A stretch of 55,173 bases of DNA from Deltaproteobacteria bacterium (GTDB lineage Bacteria > Desulfobacterota > SM23-61). Shown in pieces: positions 8,652 to 16,801 of the stretch (positions are counted from its first letter, which is position 1; each line of letters opens with the position of its first letter). Both the position numbers and the translations under genes were made by a program. The DNA lies in NCBI GenBank assembly GCA_016875165.1, contig VGSF01000022.1, positions 1 through 55,173 on the forward strand. The letters run 5' to 3'. The notes below the pieces were generated by a model, which was not told the origin of the DNA, did no database searches, and worked only from the letters and a program-made list of their open reading frames with translations.

Positions 8652-9050
8652 TTAAGGGGGATTTAATTCATAGGGTATTTCAACAAAAGAATGTTTCTGG
8701 GGATTAAAATCTTTAGTATTTCTTGTGCACAGTTTCAGATGATGATAGAGGGCAAGCGCTGCCTGGAAAGCATCGGGAAGCTTCCAACCATATTGGCGTC
8801 TCAGTGACGCAGCCTTTTCCGCAATGTCCTTGTCCAGATTCAAGATCTCATAGTGTGCCATTAAGGCTTTTACCTTTTCCGCTGCCTCGTCCTCAAAACC
8901 AACAAGAATTTCGGCATAGGTAATTACGGAGATAGCTGTTTCAGCAGGGTTCAGACCAGCAACGAACGTTGATGCTGCGGGAATGTTATTAAAATGGTCG
9001 ATGAGGATCACAGAATCCAGGAGTCGATCCAACATCATTAAGGCTCCCAC
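8652..9050 (-). CDS. vapC: PIN-domain ribonuclease toxin (VapC)
   Basis: A PIN-domain protein of about 130 residues with the acidic residues of a VapC RNase: Asp in LDSVILIDHF, Glu in TYAEILVGFED, and Asp in the C-terminal KLPDAFQAALAL and CTRNTKDF motifs. It overlaps the upstream antitoxin by 13 bases on the same strand, the usual VapBC arrangement. Start choices are the GTG at 9050 or a nearby internal Met. It would cleave RNA when freed from its antitoxin. Confidence 0.88.
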   Translation of the reverse strand: MGALMMLDRLLDSVILIDHFNNIPAASTFVAGLNPAETAISVITYAEILVGFEDEAAEKVKALMAHYEILNLDKDIAEKAASLRRQYGWKLPDAFQAALALYHHLKLCTRNTKDFNPQKHSFVEIPYELNPP

Positions 9051-9274
9051 TCTGCTCTTAATCGCTCCTGATAACTCAATCCCTCTCCTTTTGACCAGAT
9101 CCCTCTGGTGTCATTGACTATTTTCTGATACAAGGCCAAACTCTGAGAGGCCTTGAGACAAGCGATTCCCCGTCGGATGGCCTCAGCCATCGAGATGCCT
9201 TGGGTTCTTGTATAAATTCCAAGCCATTCCTTCTCTTGGTCTGAAACCGTAATAATCGTCCTTTTGCCTGCCAT
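9038..9274 (-). CDS. vapB: Ribbon-helix-helix antitoxin of the VapC at 8652
   Basis: A 78-residue RHH-type protein: RTIITVSDQEKEWL strand and helix, then GISMAEAIRRGIACL. It is the likely DNA-binding antitoxin of the overlapping vapC. A good AGGAGG site lies nine bases upstream of the ATG, and a strong promoter with direct-repeat operators precedes it. Confidence 0.85.
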   Translation of the reverse strand: MAGKRTIITVSDQEKEWLGIYTRTQGISMAEAIRRGIACLKASQSLALYQKIVNDTRGIWSKGEGLSYQERLRAEWEP

Positions 9275-9309
9275 GGGCTCAATCCTCCTGGATTGTTTTG
9301 TGCCTTGAC

Positions 9310-9344
9310 ATCTATATCATAGATCTATATCACCCTCTTGTCAA
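9310..9344 (-). promoter_or_regulatory. vapBC promoter with overlapping direct-repeat operator
   Basis: Read on the minus strand: TTGACA (9344-9339), 17-base spacer, TATGAT (9321-9316). The repeat ATCTATATCA occurs at 9310-9319 and 9323-9332, covering the -10 region, as expected for autoregulation by the RHH antitoxin. Confidence 0.75.
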
Positions 9345-9416
9345 GCCTGGACCCGAAGCACAGGATGTCAGCTTTAAGAGATGGTGATAAATCCTTGAGA
9401 TGCGCTGCCTGCTACC

Positions 9417-9435
9417 TGACTCAATTTTTGAGTCA
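9417..9435. repeat. TGACTNA palindrome P1 (C:G pair)
   Basis: TGACTCAATTTTTGAGTCA: 7-base arms, loop ATTTT. It precedes the epimerase fragment at 9484. Confidence 0.8.
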
Positions 9436-9483
9436 ACTGGGGGCGTTTAAAGCATAGCAATAGATGGCAAATGAGGTCTATTG

Positions 9484-9657
9484 GTGAATATTGTGCCACT
9501 TATCCTTGTTACTGGTGCGACTGGGGCTGTTGGGCCTGTGGTTGTGAAGGCGCTGCATAAAGCCGGACATTCTATCTGTACTTTCTCGATTGATGCGCCA
9601 CAAACTGGAATGTTTCCTGATGATGTCGAAGTTCGCATTGGGGAAGTTACTCTTTGA
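9484..9657 (+). pseudogene. NAD-dependent epimerase, short N-terminal fragment
   Basis: About 55 residues (LILVTGATGAVGPVVVKALH to VEVRIGEVT) equal to the start of the intact gene at 11012. Even the 5' leader is shared (AGATGGCAAATGA about 25 bases upstream in both). The frame ends at TGA 9655 where foreign sequence begins. Confidence 0.8.
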
Positions 9658-9765
9658 AGCCGGGGAAAATACGAAGATAAGAAGTTTCCATTCCGAATTG
9701 CGCCCGCCTGCCAGACGGGCAGGGATTTCGGATTGCGAATTTTGGATCTAAATCTTTCCAATAAT

Positions 9766-9784
9766 TGACTTCATTTTTCAGTCA
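9766..9784. repeat. TGACTNA palindrome P2 (imperfect)
   Basis: TGACTTCATTTTTCAGTCA: outer five pairs kept, variable position mismatched. Confidence 0.6.
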
Positions 9785-9798
9785 TCTTTTGGCCTTTT

Positions 9799-9817
9799 TG
9801 ACTCAATTTTTAAGTCA
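9799..9817. repeat. TGACTNA palindrome P3 (C/A mismatch)
   Basis: TGACTCAATTTTTAAGTCA: a hybrid of the C:G and T:A versions. Confidence 0.7.
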
Positions 9818-10026
9818 ACGCCCTCAATATCGCCGAGTTGAGTAAACAGAAATAAAACAAGAAGATTGGAAGAATCATTATGGGTTGATAAGTTGATAAG
9901 GCATTAGACCTTTATTATCAATTGATAGGTTAATACGTTGATAAGTTACCGGACCCGATAGACCAAACAAGCCAGATAAACGAAACAAACGAGATAGACT
10001 AAACCAACCAGATCAACCAGACCTCC

Positions 10027-10045
10027 TGACTCAATTATTGAGTCA
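10027..10045. repeat. TGACTNA palindrome P4 (C:G pair)
   Basis: TGACTCAATTATTGAGTCA, perfect arms with an altered loop. Confidence 0.75.
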
Positions 10046-10262
10046 ACCTATTTTACATCCTTGACTATACCAAACAGAGATACAAGAGCATGCGAGCGAT
10101 AGACGTTTGACAAATGTTAAATCTTTGGCTTGCTCGAAGACTGGATGAACCCACACAGGCGCCTCAGCCATTGGGACAGACATTGTCATGGAAATCCAGG
10201 CCGGTTGGTTGTATATTTAATTTAAAGGAAATACTTCAAAATACTGAAGATGAGGAGAAGCA

Positions 10263-10487
10263 ATGGAAGCTTCACAGCTTGAGAAATATGATGAATGGTT
10301 AACGGAGCATATGGAGGAATTAGTCACCAGCTACTCCGGGAAGGTGGTAGCTATTCAGGAAGGCCAGATCATTTTGGTTGGCGATAGTGAGACGGATATC
10401 TATCAACGTATTTCCGAGTTGCACCCGGAATCTATCCCACTCGTCTTCCGTGTCCCCCGAGAAGAAGATCTGCAGTCCATCCTGTAA
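10263..10487 (+). CDS. DUF5678-family small protein
   Basis: A 74-residue acidic protein. The segments YDEWLTEHMEELVTSYSGK, VVAIQEGQIILVGDSE and PLVFRVPREEDL fit the DUF5678 family. The ATG follows GAGGAG. It lies directly before an aspartyl-protease-like gene, a pairing I recall for this family. The function is unknown, and the arrangement resembles a two-gene TA-type module. Confidence 0.7.
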   Translation: MEASQLEKYDEWLTEHMEELVTSYSGKVVAIQEGQIILVGDSETDIYQRISELHPESIPLVFRVPREEDLQSIL

Positions 10488-10508
10488 AGTTCCTTGTTCA
10501 AGGACGTC

Positions 10509-10895
10509 ATGTCGCACGTTTACCATTACAAAGCATTCCGTGGACGTTTAGTTCCTATGATTACAATAGGGATTAAACTGGGTGAGATATGGTACCCCAT
10601 CGAAGTGTACGTGGACTCGGGAGCTTTCTTTACGTTGCTTCATGCGCAGATTGCCGAGGGTGTCGGCTTTGACTATCGTTCCGGAAACAATGTGTATTTG
10701 CAGGTTGGTGATGGGAGCTTCATTCCTGTCTACCTGCATGATCTTGAAGTTCAAATTGGGACAGACCGGATGAAGGCAAAGATAGGGTTTTCAGAAAAAC
10801 TCGGCATCGGTTTCAATCTACTGGGAAGAACCGATATTTTTAATCGTTTCAAGATCTGTTTCCAGGAAAGCCAACGCATCCTGACTTTTGAATAG
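10509..10895 (+). CDS. Retropepsin-like aspartyl protease family protein
   Basis: A single-domain protein of about 128 residues with the retropepsin signature VDSGAFFTLL (catalytic Asp in a DSG motif, where DTG or DSG is usual) and a C-terminal hydrophobic-Gly segment GFNLLGRTDIF typical of this fold. The ATG at 10509 is preferred because AAGGA sits just upstream; a TTG at 10494 is possible. It follows the DUF5678 gene by about 20 bases. Its substrate is unknown. Confidence 0.75.
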   Translation: MSHVYHYKAFRGRLVPMITIGIKLGEIWYPIEVYVDSGAFFTLLHAQIAEGVGFDYRSGNNVYLQVGDGSFIPVYLHDLEVQIGTDRMKAKIGFSEKLGIGFNLLGRTDIFNRFKICFQESQRILTFE

Positions 10896-10927
10896 ATCTC
10901 CTGCCTGATACCTGTTGTCCGAATTTG

Positions 10928-10942
10928 TCGGTCAATGACCGA
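10928..10942. repeat. Short palindrome TCGGTC-AAT-GACCGA
   Basis: A perfect 6-base inverted repeat with 3-base loop, 33 bases after the aspartyl protease stop. It may be an outlier of the stop-proximal palindromes. Confidence 0.5.
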
Positions 10943-11011
10943 ATAAGAAGCCTAAGGATGACAGGGGAATGAGTTCAAAGCATACAGACAGATGGCAAAT
11001 GAAATTTTTTG

Positions 11012-12016
11012 GTGAATAATGTGCGACTTACCCTCGTCACTGGAGCTACGGGAGCTGTTGGACCCTCGGTTATAGGGGCATTACATAAAGCTGGCCATTC
11101 TATCCGCACTTTGTCGATCGATGCCCCCCAGGCTGGATCCTTACCTCCCGATATCGAAGTTCGCATAGGCGATGTTACAGACCAATCAGCAGTTCAATCG
11201 GCTATGCAAGGCGTTGAAGCTGTTATCCACTTAGCTGCCCTTCTACATATCACCAATCCACCCCCTACCCTACTCGAAAAATATGAACGAATCAATATCC
11301 GTGGGGCAGCGACTCTGGTCAAAGCTGCTGTCGAGGCTGGTGTAAAACGGTTGGTTTTTTTTAGCACCATTGCCGTCTATGGGAATAGTTACAACCAGAT
11401 TTTGACTGAAGATACACTAACTCAGCCGGATACTTTTTATGCCACAACAAAATTAGCCGCAGAACGGATCGTGCTTGATGCGAAACGGATGGATGGACAA
11501 CCTCTCGGGACAGTATTGCGCTTTGCGGCAATTTATGGATCGAGGATTAAAGGGAACTACCAGCGGTTGGTTCAAGCTTTGGCCCATGGGCGATTTATTC
11601 CCATTGGCGACGGGAGCAATCGGCGTACATTGATATATGATCGAGATGTTGCAAAGGCTGCGCTGTTAGCTGTGCAGCATCCGGCTGCTGCAGGCAAAAT
11701 CTTCAATGTTTCCGATGGCCAGTTTCATACATTGAATGGGATAATTGCAGCGGTGTGTGAAGCATTAGGCCGTAAACCTCCTCGCCTATCCTTGCCGGTG
11801 GGTCCGGTGCGCTTTGCAGCTGGCATGGTTGAAGATGTTGCTCATTTGATTGGGCTTCAATCTCCAATTGAGAGGTCTACTATAGATAAATACATTGAGG
11901 ATGTAGCAGTGGACAGCAGCCGAATACAAAAGGAATTAGGCTTTCAACCAAAGTACGACCTCCTGACCGGCTGGGAGGAGACGGTCAGGGAGATGAGAAA
12001 AATGGGCCTTTTCTAA
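11012..12016 (+). CDS. NAD-dependent sugar epimerase/reductase (extended SDR, WbpV-like)
   Basis: The only complete copy of a gene present at least eight times in this window. It is an extended SDR acting on a nucleotide sugar in the cytoplasm, with the cofactor motif GATGAVGPS at the N-terminus, SAMQGVEAVIHLAALLH, a Ser before the active site (FFSTIAVYG) and the catalytic YxxxK in FYATTKLAAE. The total is about 334 residues, full length for the family. GTG at 11012 or 11021 fits the conserved leader. Next to fnlABC and a WbpL-type transferase it resembles WbpV-type 4-keto reductases/epimerases, but the substrate is not readable. A TGACTNA palindrome follows 57 bases after the stop. Confidence 0.85.
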   Translation: MNNVRLTLVTGATGAVGPSVIGALHKAGHSIRTLSIDAPQAGSLPPDIEVRIGDVTDQSAVQSAMQGVEAVIHLAALLHITNPPPTLLEKYERINIRGAATLVKAAVEAGVKRLVFFSTIAVYGNSYNQILTEDTLTQPDTFYATTKLAAERIVLDAKRMDGQPLGTVLRFAAIYGSRIKGNYQRLVQALAHGRFIPIGDGSNRRTLIYDRDVAKAALLAVQHPAAAGKIFNVSDGQFHTLNGIIAAVCEALGRKPPRLSLPVGPVRFAAGMVEDVAHLIGLQSPIERSTIDKYIEDVAVDSSRIQKELGFQPKYDLLTGWEETVREMRKMGLF

Positions 12017-12072
12017 ATGAAAATTAGGATTTCCCATTTTGAATTGTGAATTTCCAATTTTATTAAACCCTT

Positions 12073-12091
12073 TGACTCAATTTTTGAGTCA
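12073..12091. repeat. TGACTNA palindrome P5 (C:G pair)
   Basis: TGACTCAATTTTTGAGTCA, identical to P1. It lies 57 bases after the intact epimerase. Confidence 0.85.
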
Positions 12092-12179
12092 ACTTCCTTT
12101 CATAATACCAGTTGAAATTGAAAAAGACAGAATTCTGGAAGGTAAGGTTTGTGATAGCCTTCTATCCTTTTAGACCCTC

Positions 12180-12198
12180 TGACTCATTTTTTGAGTGA
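12180..12198. repeat. TGACTNA palindrome P6 (C:G pair, one arm mismatch)
   Basis: TGACTCATTTTTTGAGTGA. Confidence 0.7.
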
Positions 12199-12467
12199 AA
12201 CCTCATAAATGCAAATAGCGCAAAGGGTGATAACCGCAAAAAGCGCAAAATAATTATTCAAAGACCGTAAAAAATAGTAACCGCAAAGACCGCAAAAGAG
12301 TGCTCCGTAAAGTCCGGTAAACGCTAAGACCGCGGATGTAACCATGGACAATGGACGAAGCAGTGAATCTATTAAAGAAGTGGTGGGCGAGGGGCAAGGG
12401 ACGAGGAAGGGATGGAAATGAGAGGTTGGGTATGGTAGAATATCGTTAAAGGTAGAGGAGAGAAGAA

Positions 12468-12680
12468 ATGGATACCATGCGAAAGATTCTTAAAGGTTTA
12501 GTAGATGAAATTCCAGATCAAAAGATCGGAAAAGCCATTGAGGTTCTGGAGCATCTATCTGAAGAAGGCAACAACGACGCATGGGCAATATGGGCGGAGT
12601 TTGGCAAGGATGCCATCGAAGGTAGATGGAGAGATGCTTCCGAAAAACACGATTTCTATCTATATGGATTGGATAGATGA
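12468..12680 (+). CDS. Putative antitoxin paired with PIN toxin
   Basis: A 70-residue protein, MDTMRKILKGLVDEIPDQK then an acidic C-terminus. It overlaps the PIN-domain toxin start by four bases. The position, size and coupling give the role; the fold is not recognised with certainty. Confidence 0.7.
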   Translation: MDTMRKILKGLVDEIPDQKIGKAIEVLEHLSEEGNNDAWAIWAEFGKDAIEGRWRDASEKHDFYLYGLDR

Positions 12681-13093
12681 GAATTTTTATCGACACCAGT
12701 GCATGGGTTGCTCTTGAGAATAGAAAAGACATCCATTATGAACAGGCTCTTACGTTTAAAAACGAGATCAGTAACAGACGATACAGGCTTTATACAAGCA
12801 ATTTTATCCAGGATGAGACCTATACCCTTCTCCTTGCCAATATTGGATATGAAAGGACAATCGAGTCCGCAAAAAGAATCAGAGCCCTGAGAGACAAAGG
12901 ATTATTGCACGTCGTTCATGTGACGGAAGAGATAGAAGAATCTGCCTGGGAGATATTTGAGAGGTTCAATCGGGATAAATTTTGGTCTTTCACGGACTGC
13001 ACAAGCAAAGTGATCATGGAACTCTTCGATATTAAGGAAGCTTTTTCGTTTGATCGAAACTTTGAACAAATGGGATTTTCAAGAAAACCCTAA
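12677..13093 (+). CDS. vapC: PIN-domain ribonuclease toxin (VapC)
   Basis: A 138-residue PIN protein. The N-terminal MRIFIDTSAWVAL carries the first Asp. The middle acidic residue is in IQDETYTLL, and the C-terminal TDCTSKVIMELFDIKEAFSFDRNF has the usual Asp residues (x-TDC and FDRNF). Complete and coupled to the small gene before it. Confidence 0.88.
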   Translation: MRIFIDTSAWVALENRKDIHYEQALTFKNEISNRRYRLYTSNFIQDETYTLLLANIGYERTIESAKRIRALRDKGLLHVVHVTEEIEESAWEIFERFNRDKFWSFTDCTSKVIMELFDIKEAFSFDRNFEQMGFSRKP

Positions 13094-13245
13094 AAATCCC
13101 CTTGATGTTTTGAACTTCGAAGTAATGTCAACTTAAGATTTGACCTCTCATCATCAAAAACCATTTTCTTAGAACCTATTCTGTGAATCCCTAACCTCCT
13201 AATTTCCTTAAATTTTATGAATTTTTAAATCAGTCTTAAGAAATC

Positions 13246-13416
13246 ATGAAACAAATCATTCAAAATTATAAGACGGGGGAGTTGGAATTGGCGGAGGTCC
13301 CGATTCCCCTTAGCTCTTCAGATACTCTCCTCGTAAAGAACATTTCCTCTCTTGTCAATATTGGCACTGATAGGTCTATTATTGAATTGGGCCGAGGTTA
13401 TACTATTTTTAGTTGA
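13246..13416 (+). pseudogene. Bi-domain (Zn-dependent) oxidoreductase, N-terminal fragment
   Basis: Fifty-six codons reading MKQIIQNYKTGELELAEVP and then SLVNIGTDRSIIELGRG, the usual start of the large bi-domain sugar oxidoreductases of exopolysaccharide clusters. The gene is cut at about 13400, where the transposase-bearing element begins. Confidence 0.75.
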
Positions 13417-13436
13417 AATTTGAAATGTGGCTCCCA

Positions 13437-13454
13437 CCGTGGAATAATCCACGG
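13437..13454. repeat. Hairpin CCGTGGA-ATAA-TCCACGG
   Basis: A perfect 7-base inverted repeat 31 bases before the transposase ATG, probably part of the IS left end or its translation control. Confidence 0.55.
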
Positions 13455-13485
13455 AACCAGAAAACTTTTAGAGAAAGGAGCCACA

Positions 13486-14127
13486 ATGAGATTAAACACG
13501 ATTCAGAGGAGAAAAGCAAGAGAGGGATTGGAAGCTGCATTCAGCAAAGAAGAGCTGGTCGATCGGATGTATCAAGTCATCAAAGCAGGAAAACAGGGGC
13601 TGGATAGTTTCATCCAGGAGTTAGGGACTTTGCTCGTTGAAGCGATCATGGATATGGAGCGGGAAGAGCGTTCAGGGCCACAATATCAGCCGTTGCAAGC
13701 AGAGCTCTATAAATGGGCTTATCAAAAGGGTTCCCTCTACATGGGAGACCGTAAGATCTCGGTAAGACATCCGAGGCTTCGGGGGCCAGAGGGAGAAATT
13801 CCTTTAGAGAGTTATGAAGCCTTGAAGAAGCCAGGAGTATTTTCGCAGGAACTTTTGAACAAGATTTTACTGGGCATTTCGGCCCGAAAGTATCGGGAGA
13901 CGCTGATGGAAGCAGCTGGAGCATTTGGAGTCTCTGCGGGGTCAGTCTCCCGCCATGTGGTAGAGGCGACGGTTCAGAGGCTCAAAGATTTCAAGGAGCG
14001 TTCGCTTTCGGATATTGTTCCTTTTGCGGTTTTTATTGACACCATCCATCGGGGAGGAGAAGCTTTCCTGATAGCCCTCGGCATTGATACAGAAGGTTGG
14101 ATAGTCACTTACACTTCCGAGGTGTAA
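13486..14127 (+). pseudogene. IS256/Mutator-type transposase, 3' truncated
   Basis: The start at 13486 has an AAAGGAG site. About 210 residues remain, with the helix-rich N-terminus, the RKISVRHPRLRGPEGEIPLESYE region, the HTH-like SAGSVSRHVVE and the start of the catalytic core (FAVFIDTIHRGGEAFLIALGID, first DDE Asp). The frame ends in a RAYT-type palindrome at 14109-14127, and the remaining half is absent beyond the RAYT gene. The IS had cut the oxidoreductase gene and was itself cut by the next element. Confidence 0.75.
14109..14127. repeat. SD-type palindrome Q1
   Basis: TTACACTTCCGAGGTGTAA, 9-base arms with one T.G pair. It provides the stop codon of the truncated IS256 transposase. Confidence 0.8.
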
Positions 14128-14136
14128 TTATCCATA

Positions 14137-14153
14137 TCCACCTCGGAGGTGGA
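14137..14153. repeat. SD-type palindrome Q2
   Basis: TCCACCTCGGAGGTGGA, perfect, on the left side of the RAYT gene. GGAGGTG ends 17 bases before the RAYT ATG, too far to be an ideal ribosome site. Confidence 0.85.
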
Positions 14154-14168
14154 AATCGGATATAAATC

Positions 14169-14822
14169 ATGAGAAAACATCTTTTGGTTAACGGAGAAGT
14201 TTATCATGTTTTTACAAAGAGTATTGCAGGGTTTGAAGTATTCAGAAAAATAACAGATTGTGAAAGAATGAGAGGCCTCTTAAAATTCTACCAGGTGGAA
14301 AACCTGCCGCTTAAGTTTTCAATTTTTATGAAACTCAAAGATAAGGATAATTATTTTAAGAATCATTTTGATGAGAAGGATAGACTGGTACAAATAATTG
14401 CATATTGTCTCATGCCAACTCATATTCATCTTTTATTAAAGCAGTTGAAAAGGAATGGGATCTCAACCTTTATGAGCAATATTCTAAATAGCTATAGCCG
14501 ATACTTCAATATTAAGAATAAAAGAAAAGGCCCTTTATGGGAGAGTCGTTTCAGGAATGTAAATGTGAGTGCAGATGACCAACTTCTTCACTTAACCCGC
14601 TATATACACTTAAACCCCTCCACTGCAAATTTAGTGGAGAGTCCGGAAAGCTGGAACTTTTCATCCTTCAGGGAATATACCGGGGAGATCAGTAAGGAAA
14701 AGATTCTCTGTAATTATTCCGGTCTTATAGAGATGACCCCTTCTGATTACAGGGAGTTTGTTCATTCAAGGAAGGATTACCAGCGGGAGCTGGCAATGAT
14801 AAAAAACCTATCCCTTGAATAA
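14169..14822 (+). CDS. REP-associated tyrosine transposase (Y1_Tnp, RAYT-like)
   Basis: A 217-residue HUH single-strand transposase of the Y1/TnpA_REP group. The HUH motif is in LMPTHIHLLLKQ (His85, His87), the probable nucleophile Tyr is in NSYSRYFN near residue 110, and the family block KGPLWESRFRNV plus HLTRYIHLNPSTANLVESPE is present. It is complete and flanked by palindromes Q1/Q2 on the left and Q3 on the right. At least four related palindromes occur elsewhere, and a remnant of this gene sits between two of them at 24531-24585. It is the natural candidate for moving this palindrome family. Confidence 0.9.
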   Translation: MRKHLLVNGEVYHVFTKSIAGFEVFRKITDCERMRGLLKFYQVENLPLKFSIFMKLKDKDNYFKNHFDEKDRLVQIIAYCLMPTHIHLLLKQLKRNGISTFMSNILNSYSRYFNIKNKRKGPLWESRFRNVNVSADDQLLHLTRYIHLNPSTANLVESPESWNFSSFREYTGEISKEKILCNYSGLIEMTPSDYREFVHSRKDYQRELAMIKNLSLE

Positions 14823-14831
14823 AATTTCCTT

Positions 14832-14854
14832 ATTTACACCTCCGAGGTGTAAAT
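14832..14854. repeat. SD-type palindrome Q3
   Basis: Eleven-base perfect arms (ATTTACACCTC and GAGGTGTAAAT) with a one-base loop. It ends immediately before the TTG start of the glycosyltransferase at 14855. GAGGTG at 14844-14849 gives a five-base spacing to that start. Confidence 0.9.
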
Positions 14855-15892
14855 TTGATTTTAACTGGAGTCGGTTTATTAATATTGCTGCTTTCGCATC
14901 TCGGTGTGGGGGTTTTTCTCCGCTGGGCGAAAAAACGTCAAATTTTGGATATCCCCAATGATCGGAGCTTACACATTCATCCCGTCCCTCGGGGCGGTGG
15001 CATTGTCATTGTTTTTTTCTCAGTTACCGGGTTTGCTATCTCCTGGATGTTTGGTTCAACCTGGCCCCACCAGCCCATTTTCTCTTATCTCATCGGGGCC
15101 ATCGTGATAACCGCTGTCAGTTGGCTGGACGACCTCCGGCCTCTTCCTAACCGGATACGTTTTGCTGCGCATAGCCTTAGCGCCATCCTCGTTATTCTTG
15201 GCTCCGGTTATTGGCATAAGGTGGTTCTTCCTTTTTTGGGCGAGCTCCCTCTTGGATGGTTTGGTCTGCTGATCACCTTCTTTTGGATTGTCGGGTTAAC
15301 GAACGCTTACAATTTCATGGATGGCATTGATGGCATTGCCGGGGGACAGGCAGTAGTCGCAGGTACAGGATGGACCGTTTTGGGCTGTTTGATAGATCAA
15401 CCGCCGGTGGCCATGTTGGGCCTGTTGCTGGCCAGCAGCAGTTTAGGGTTTCTCTGGCATAATTGGCCCCCTGCCCGGATATTCATGGGCGACGTGGGGA
15501 GCGCATTCCTGGGATATACCTTTGCTGTCTTGCCCGTTATCGCCGCCAAAGATGACCCGCGCTTTGTCCTGATCGGTGTCTTGCTTGTCTGGCCTTTTGT
15601 CTTTGACGCTTCCTTTACCTTTTTCCGCCGTCTAAGAAAAGGAGAAAACGTCTTCACAGCCCATCGTTCCCATCTCTATCAGCGCCTGGTTATTGCAGGC
15701 CATAGTCATCGCTTCGTTACCCTGCTCTATGTTACTATGACCTCTTTCGGACTCGCTCTTGCGCTGATTTGGTTTCTGGATGTACCTGGCTCCGATGCCG
15801 CAGTGACAATATTTCTCCCCGCGCTTTGTTTTGGGTTATGGTTCTTCGTTACTCGGCAGGAACGAAAGCGCAAGAATAATAATTGTAAATAA
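14855..15892 (+). CDS. Polyprenyl-phosphate sugar-1-phosphate transferase (GT4, WbpL/WecA type)
   Basis: An integral membrane enzyme (about 10-11 hydrophobic segments, 345 residues) that starts O-antigen or capsule units by moving a sugar-1-phosphate to undecaprenyl phosphate. Signature motifs are LDDLRPLPNRIRF, NAYNFMDGIDGIAGG, HNWPPARIFMGDVGSAFLG and HRSHLYQRLV. The N-terminus is a few residues shorter than in the fragment at 44345, whose gene begins ATGAATTTG. Here the palindrome has replaced the ATG and left AATTTG, so the TTG is the likely start, with the ribosome site supplied by the palindrome. Fragments of close relatives lie at 16516 and 44345. Confidence 0.87.
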   Translation: MILTGVGLLILLLSHLGVGVFLRWAKKRQILDIPNDRSLHIHPVPRGGGIVIVFFSVTGFAISWMFGSTWPHQPIFSYLIGAIVITAVSWLDDLRPLPNRIRFAAHSLSAILVILGSGYWHKVVLPFLGELPLGWFGLLITFFWIVGLTNAYNFMDGIDGIAGGQAVVAGTGWTVLGCLIDQPPVAMLGLLLASSSLGFLWHNWPPARIFMGDVGSAFLGYTFAVLPVIAAKDDPRFVLIGVLLVWPFVFDASFTFFRRLRKGENVFTAHRSHLYQRLVIAGHSHRFVTLLYVTMTSFGLALALIWFLDVPGSDAAVTIFLPALCFGLWFFVTRQERKRKNNNCK

Positions 15893-15907
15893 TTAAAAAG
15901 CCCCCAC

Positions 15908-15926
15908 TTACACCTCGGAGGTGTAA
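15908..15926. repeat. SD-type palindrome Q4
   Basis: TTACACCTCGGAGGTGTAA, perfect 9-base arms. GGAGGTG ends six bases before the ATG at 15930. The outside word AAAGCCCCCACTT is shared with Q7 at about 24501. Confidence 0.85.
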
Positions 15927-15929
15927 AGC

Positions 15930-16188
15930 CTATGCCAAGGAATGAAGTGGTAATCGAAGATTTTTTTCAGATCGGATCACATTGCTCAATTTATTCGGTT
16001 TCCACAATCGACAACAAAGAAGGAAAGGTAGTTTAAAAAAGAATTGTAAAATCGGAAGCCACAGTGTTGTCATGCCGGGTGTGACTATCGGAGAAAACTC
16101 AGTTATCGGAGCTTTCAGTTTCATAAATAAAAACATCCCCAATAATGTCGTTGCTGTTGGGGTTCCCGCCAGGGTGATTAGTGATTAG
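15930..16188 (+). pseudogene. Hexapeptide acyltransferase fragment with frameshift
   Basis: It matches the C-terminal 85 residues of the intact acyltransferase at 26429: VVIEDFFQIGSHCSIYS, a frameshift after EGKVV near 16031, then KIGSHSVVMPGVTIGENS to the stop. The N-terminal third is missing. The ATG is placed right after palindrome Q4. Confidence 0.8.
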
Positions 16189-16481
16189 ATGACAACGTTC
16201 AGGACATCGTTCACAAGAAAAATGTTCACAACATCGTTCAGTTGAGCACTTCTAGCCGTTCAAACAATAACTTCAAGGCTTAAGGATAAGCCTGCATTTG
16301 TGAGGCATCCGGGAGAGAGTAATATATTTTTAAATAGCCTTAACCCATTGCTTGTGAACGATGTCCTGAATGCTAATTTAGTGAACGATGTGTTGAATGT
16401 TGTCAATTAGAAAAACCACCCCAAAAACTGATTAACCACTTTCATCCATCTGGCTGGCTCCCTGAACAAGGTACCCCCCGA
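16189..16481. other. Gene-free region holding an inverted-repeat element
   Basis: Mostly the MITE-like element at 16191-16404, then about 75 bases without features before palindrome Q5. Confidence 0.55.
16191..16404. mobile_element. MITE-like element with GACAAC termini
   Basis: The ends are imperfect inverted repeats. The left starts GACAACGTTCAGGACATCG; the reverse complement of the right starts GACAACATTCAACACATCG. Each side holds two copies of a TTCAGGACATCGTTCAC-like word. There is no ORF inside. The source transposon is not in the window. Confidence 0.6.
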
Positions 16482-16500
16482 TTCCACTTCGAAGGTGTAA
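16482..16500. repeat. SD-type palindrome Q5 (imperfect)
   Basis: TTCCACTTCGAAGGTGTAA. It lies 15 bases before the ATG of a glycosyltransferase fragment. Confidence 0.65.
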
Positions 16501-16515
16501 TTATATTAAGGGGGA

Positions 16516-16680
16516 ATGGAATTTGATATTCGCTTTTCAGATAATAGGGATTGGTTTACTGGCGTTGATTCTATCGCATGCAGGGGTAGGAGTTTTTCGG
16601 CGCTGGGCGGAAAAGCGTCAAATTTTGGACATTCCTAATGAGCGAAGTTCTCATTTTTCGCATGCTGTCCCCCCCTCGCA
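16516..16680 (+). pseudogene. WbpL-type glycosyltransferase, N-terminal fragment
   Basis: About 45 residues (FAFQIIGIGLLALILSH, RRWAEKRQILDIPNERSSH) equal to the start of the gene at 14855/44345. One extra G after the ATG shifts the frame, and homology ends at about 16665, where the sequence leading into the mazEF pair begins. Confidence 0.75.
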
Positions 16681-16801
16681 GCCCCTTATCTTCGAGGTTT
16701 TTTCATCAACTATGAATAGTAATCCTGTCGCCCTATTTGTGCCTGCGTGGACGGCAAAGGAGCGAATCATCGTTAAATGCTCGCGGAGGAGAAGATCCGG
16801 G

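Larger units (their letters stand above)
9658..10262. other. Gene-free region with palindromes and word repeats
   Basis: Holds three TGACTNA palindromes (9766, 9799, 10027) and a hairpin-like word GCCCGCCTGCCAGACGGGC near 9699. It also has degenerate runs such as GTTGATAAGTTGATAAGG (9885-9950) and GATAGACCAAACAAGCCAG (9957-10020). A small frame at 10114-10302 has no recognisable features and is not annotated. Confidence 0.5.
12017..12467. other. Gene-free region with two palindromes and CGCAAAGACC words
   Basis: Contains TGACTNA palindromes at 12073 and 12180 and a degenerate run of AACCGCAAAGACCGCAAAA-like words at about 12205-12340. A promoter for the TA pair at 12468 may lie near its end, but no clear -35/-10 was identified. 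Confidence 0.5.

Noticed and set aside
10114..10302. Small gene before the DUF5678 gene
   Set aside because: The frame overlaps the start of the clear DUF5678 gene, has no ribosome site and no recognisable features.
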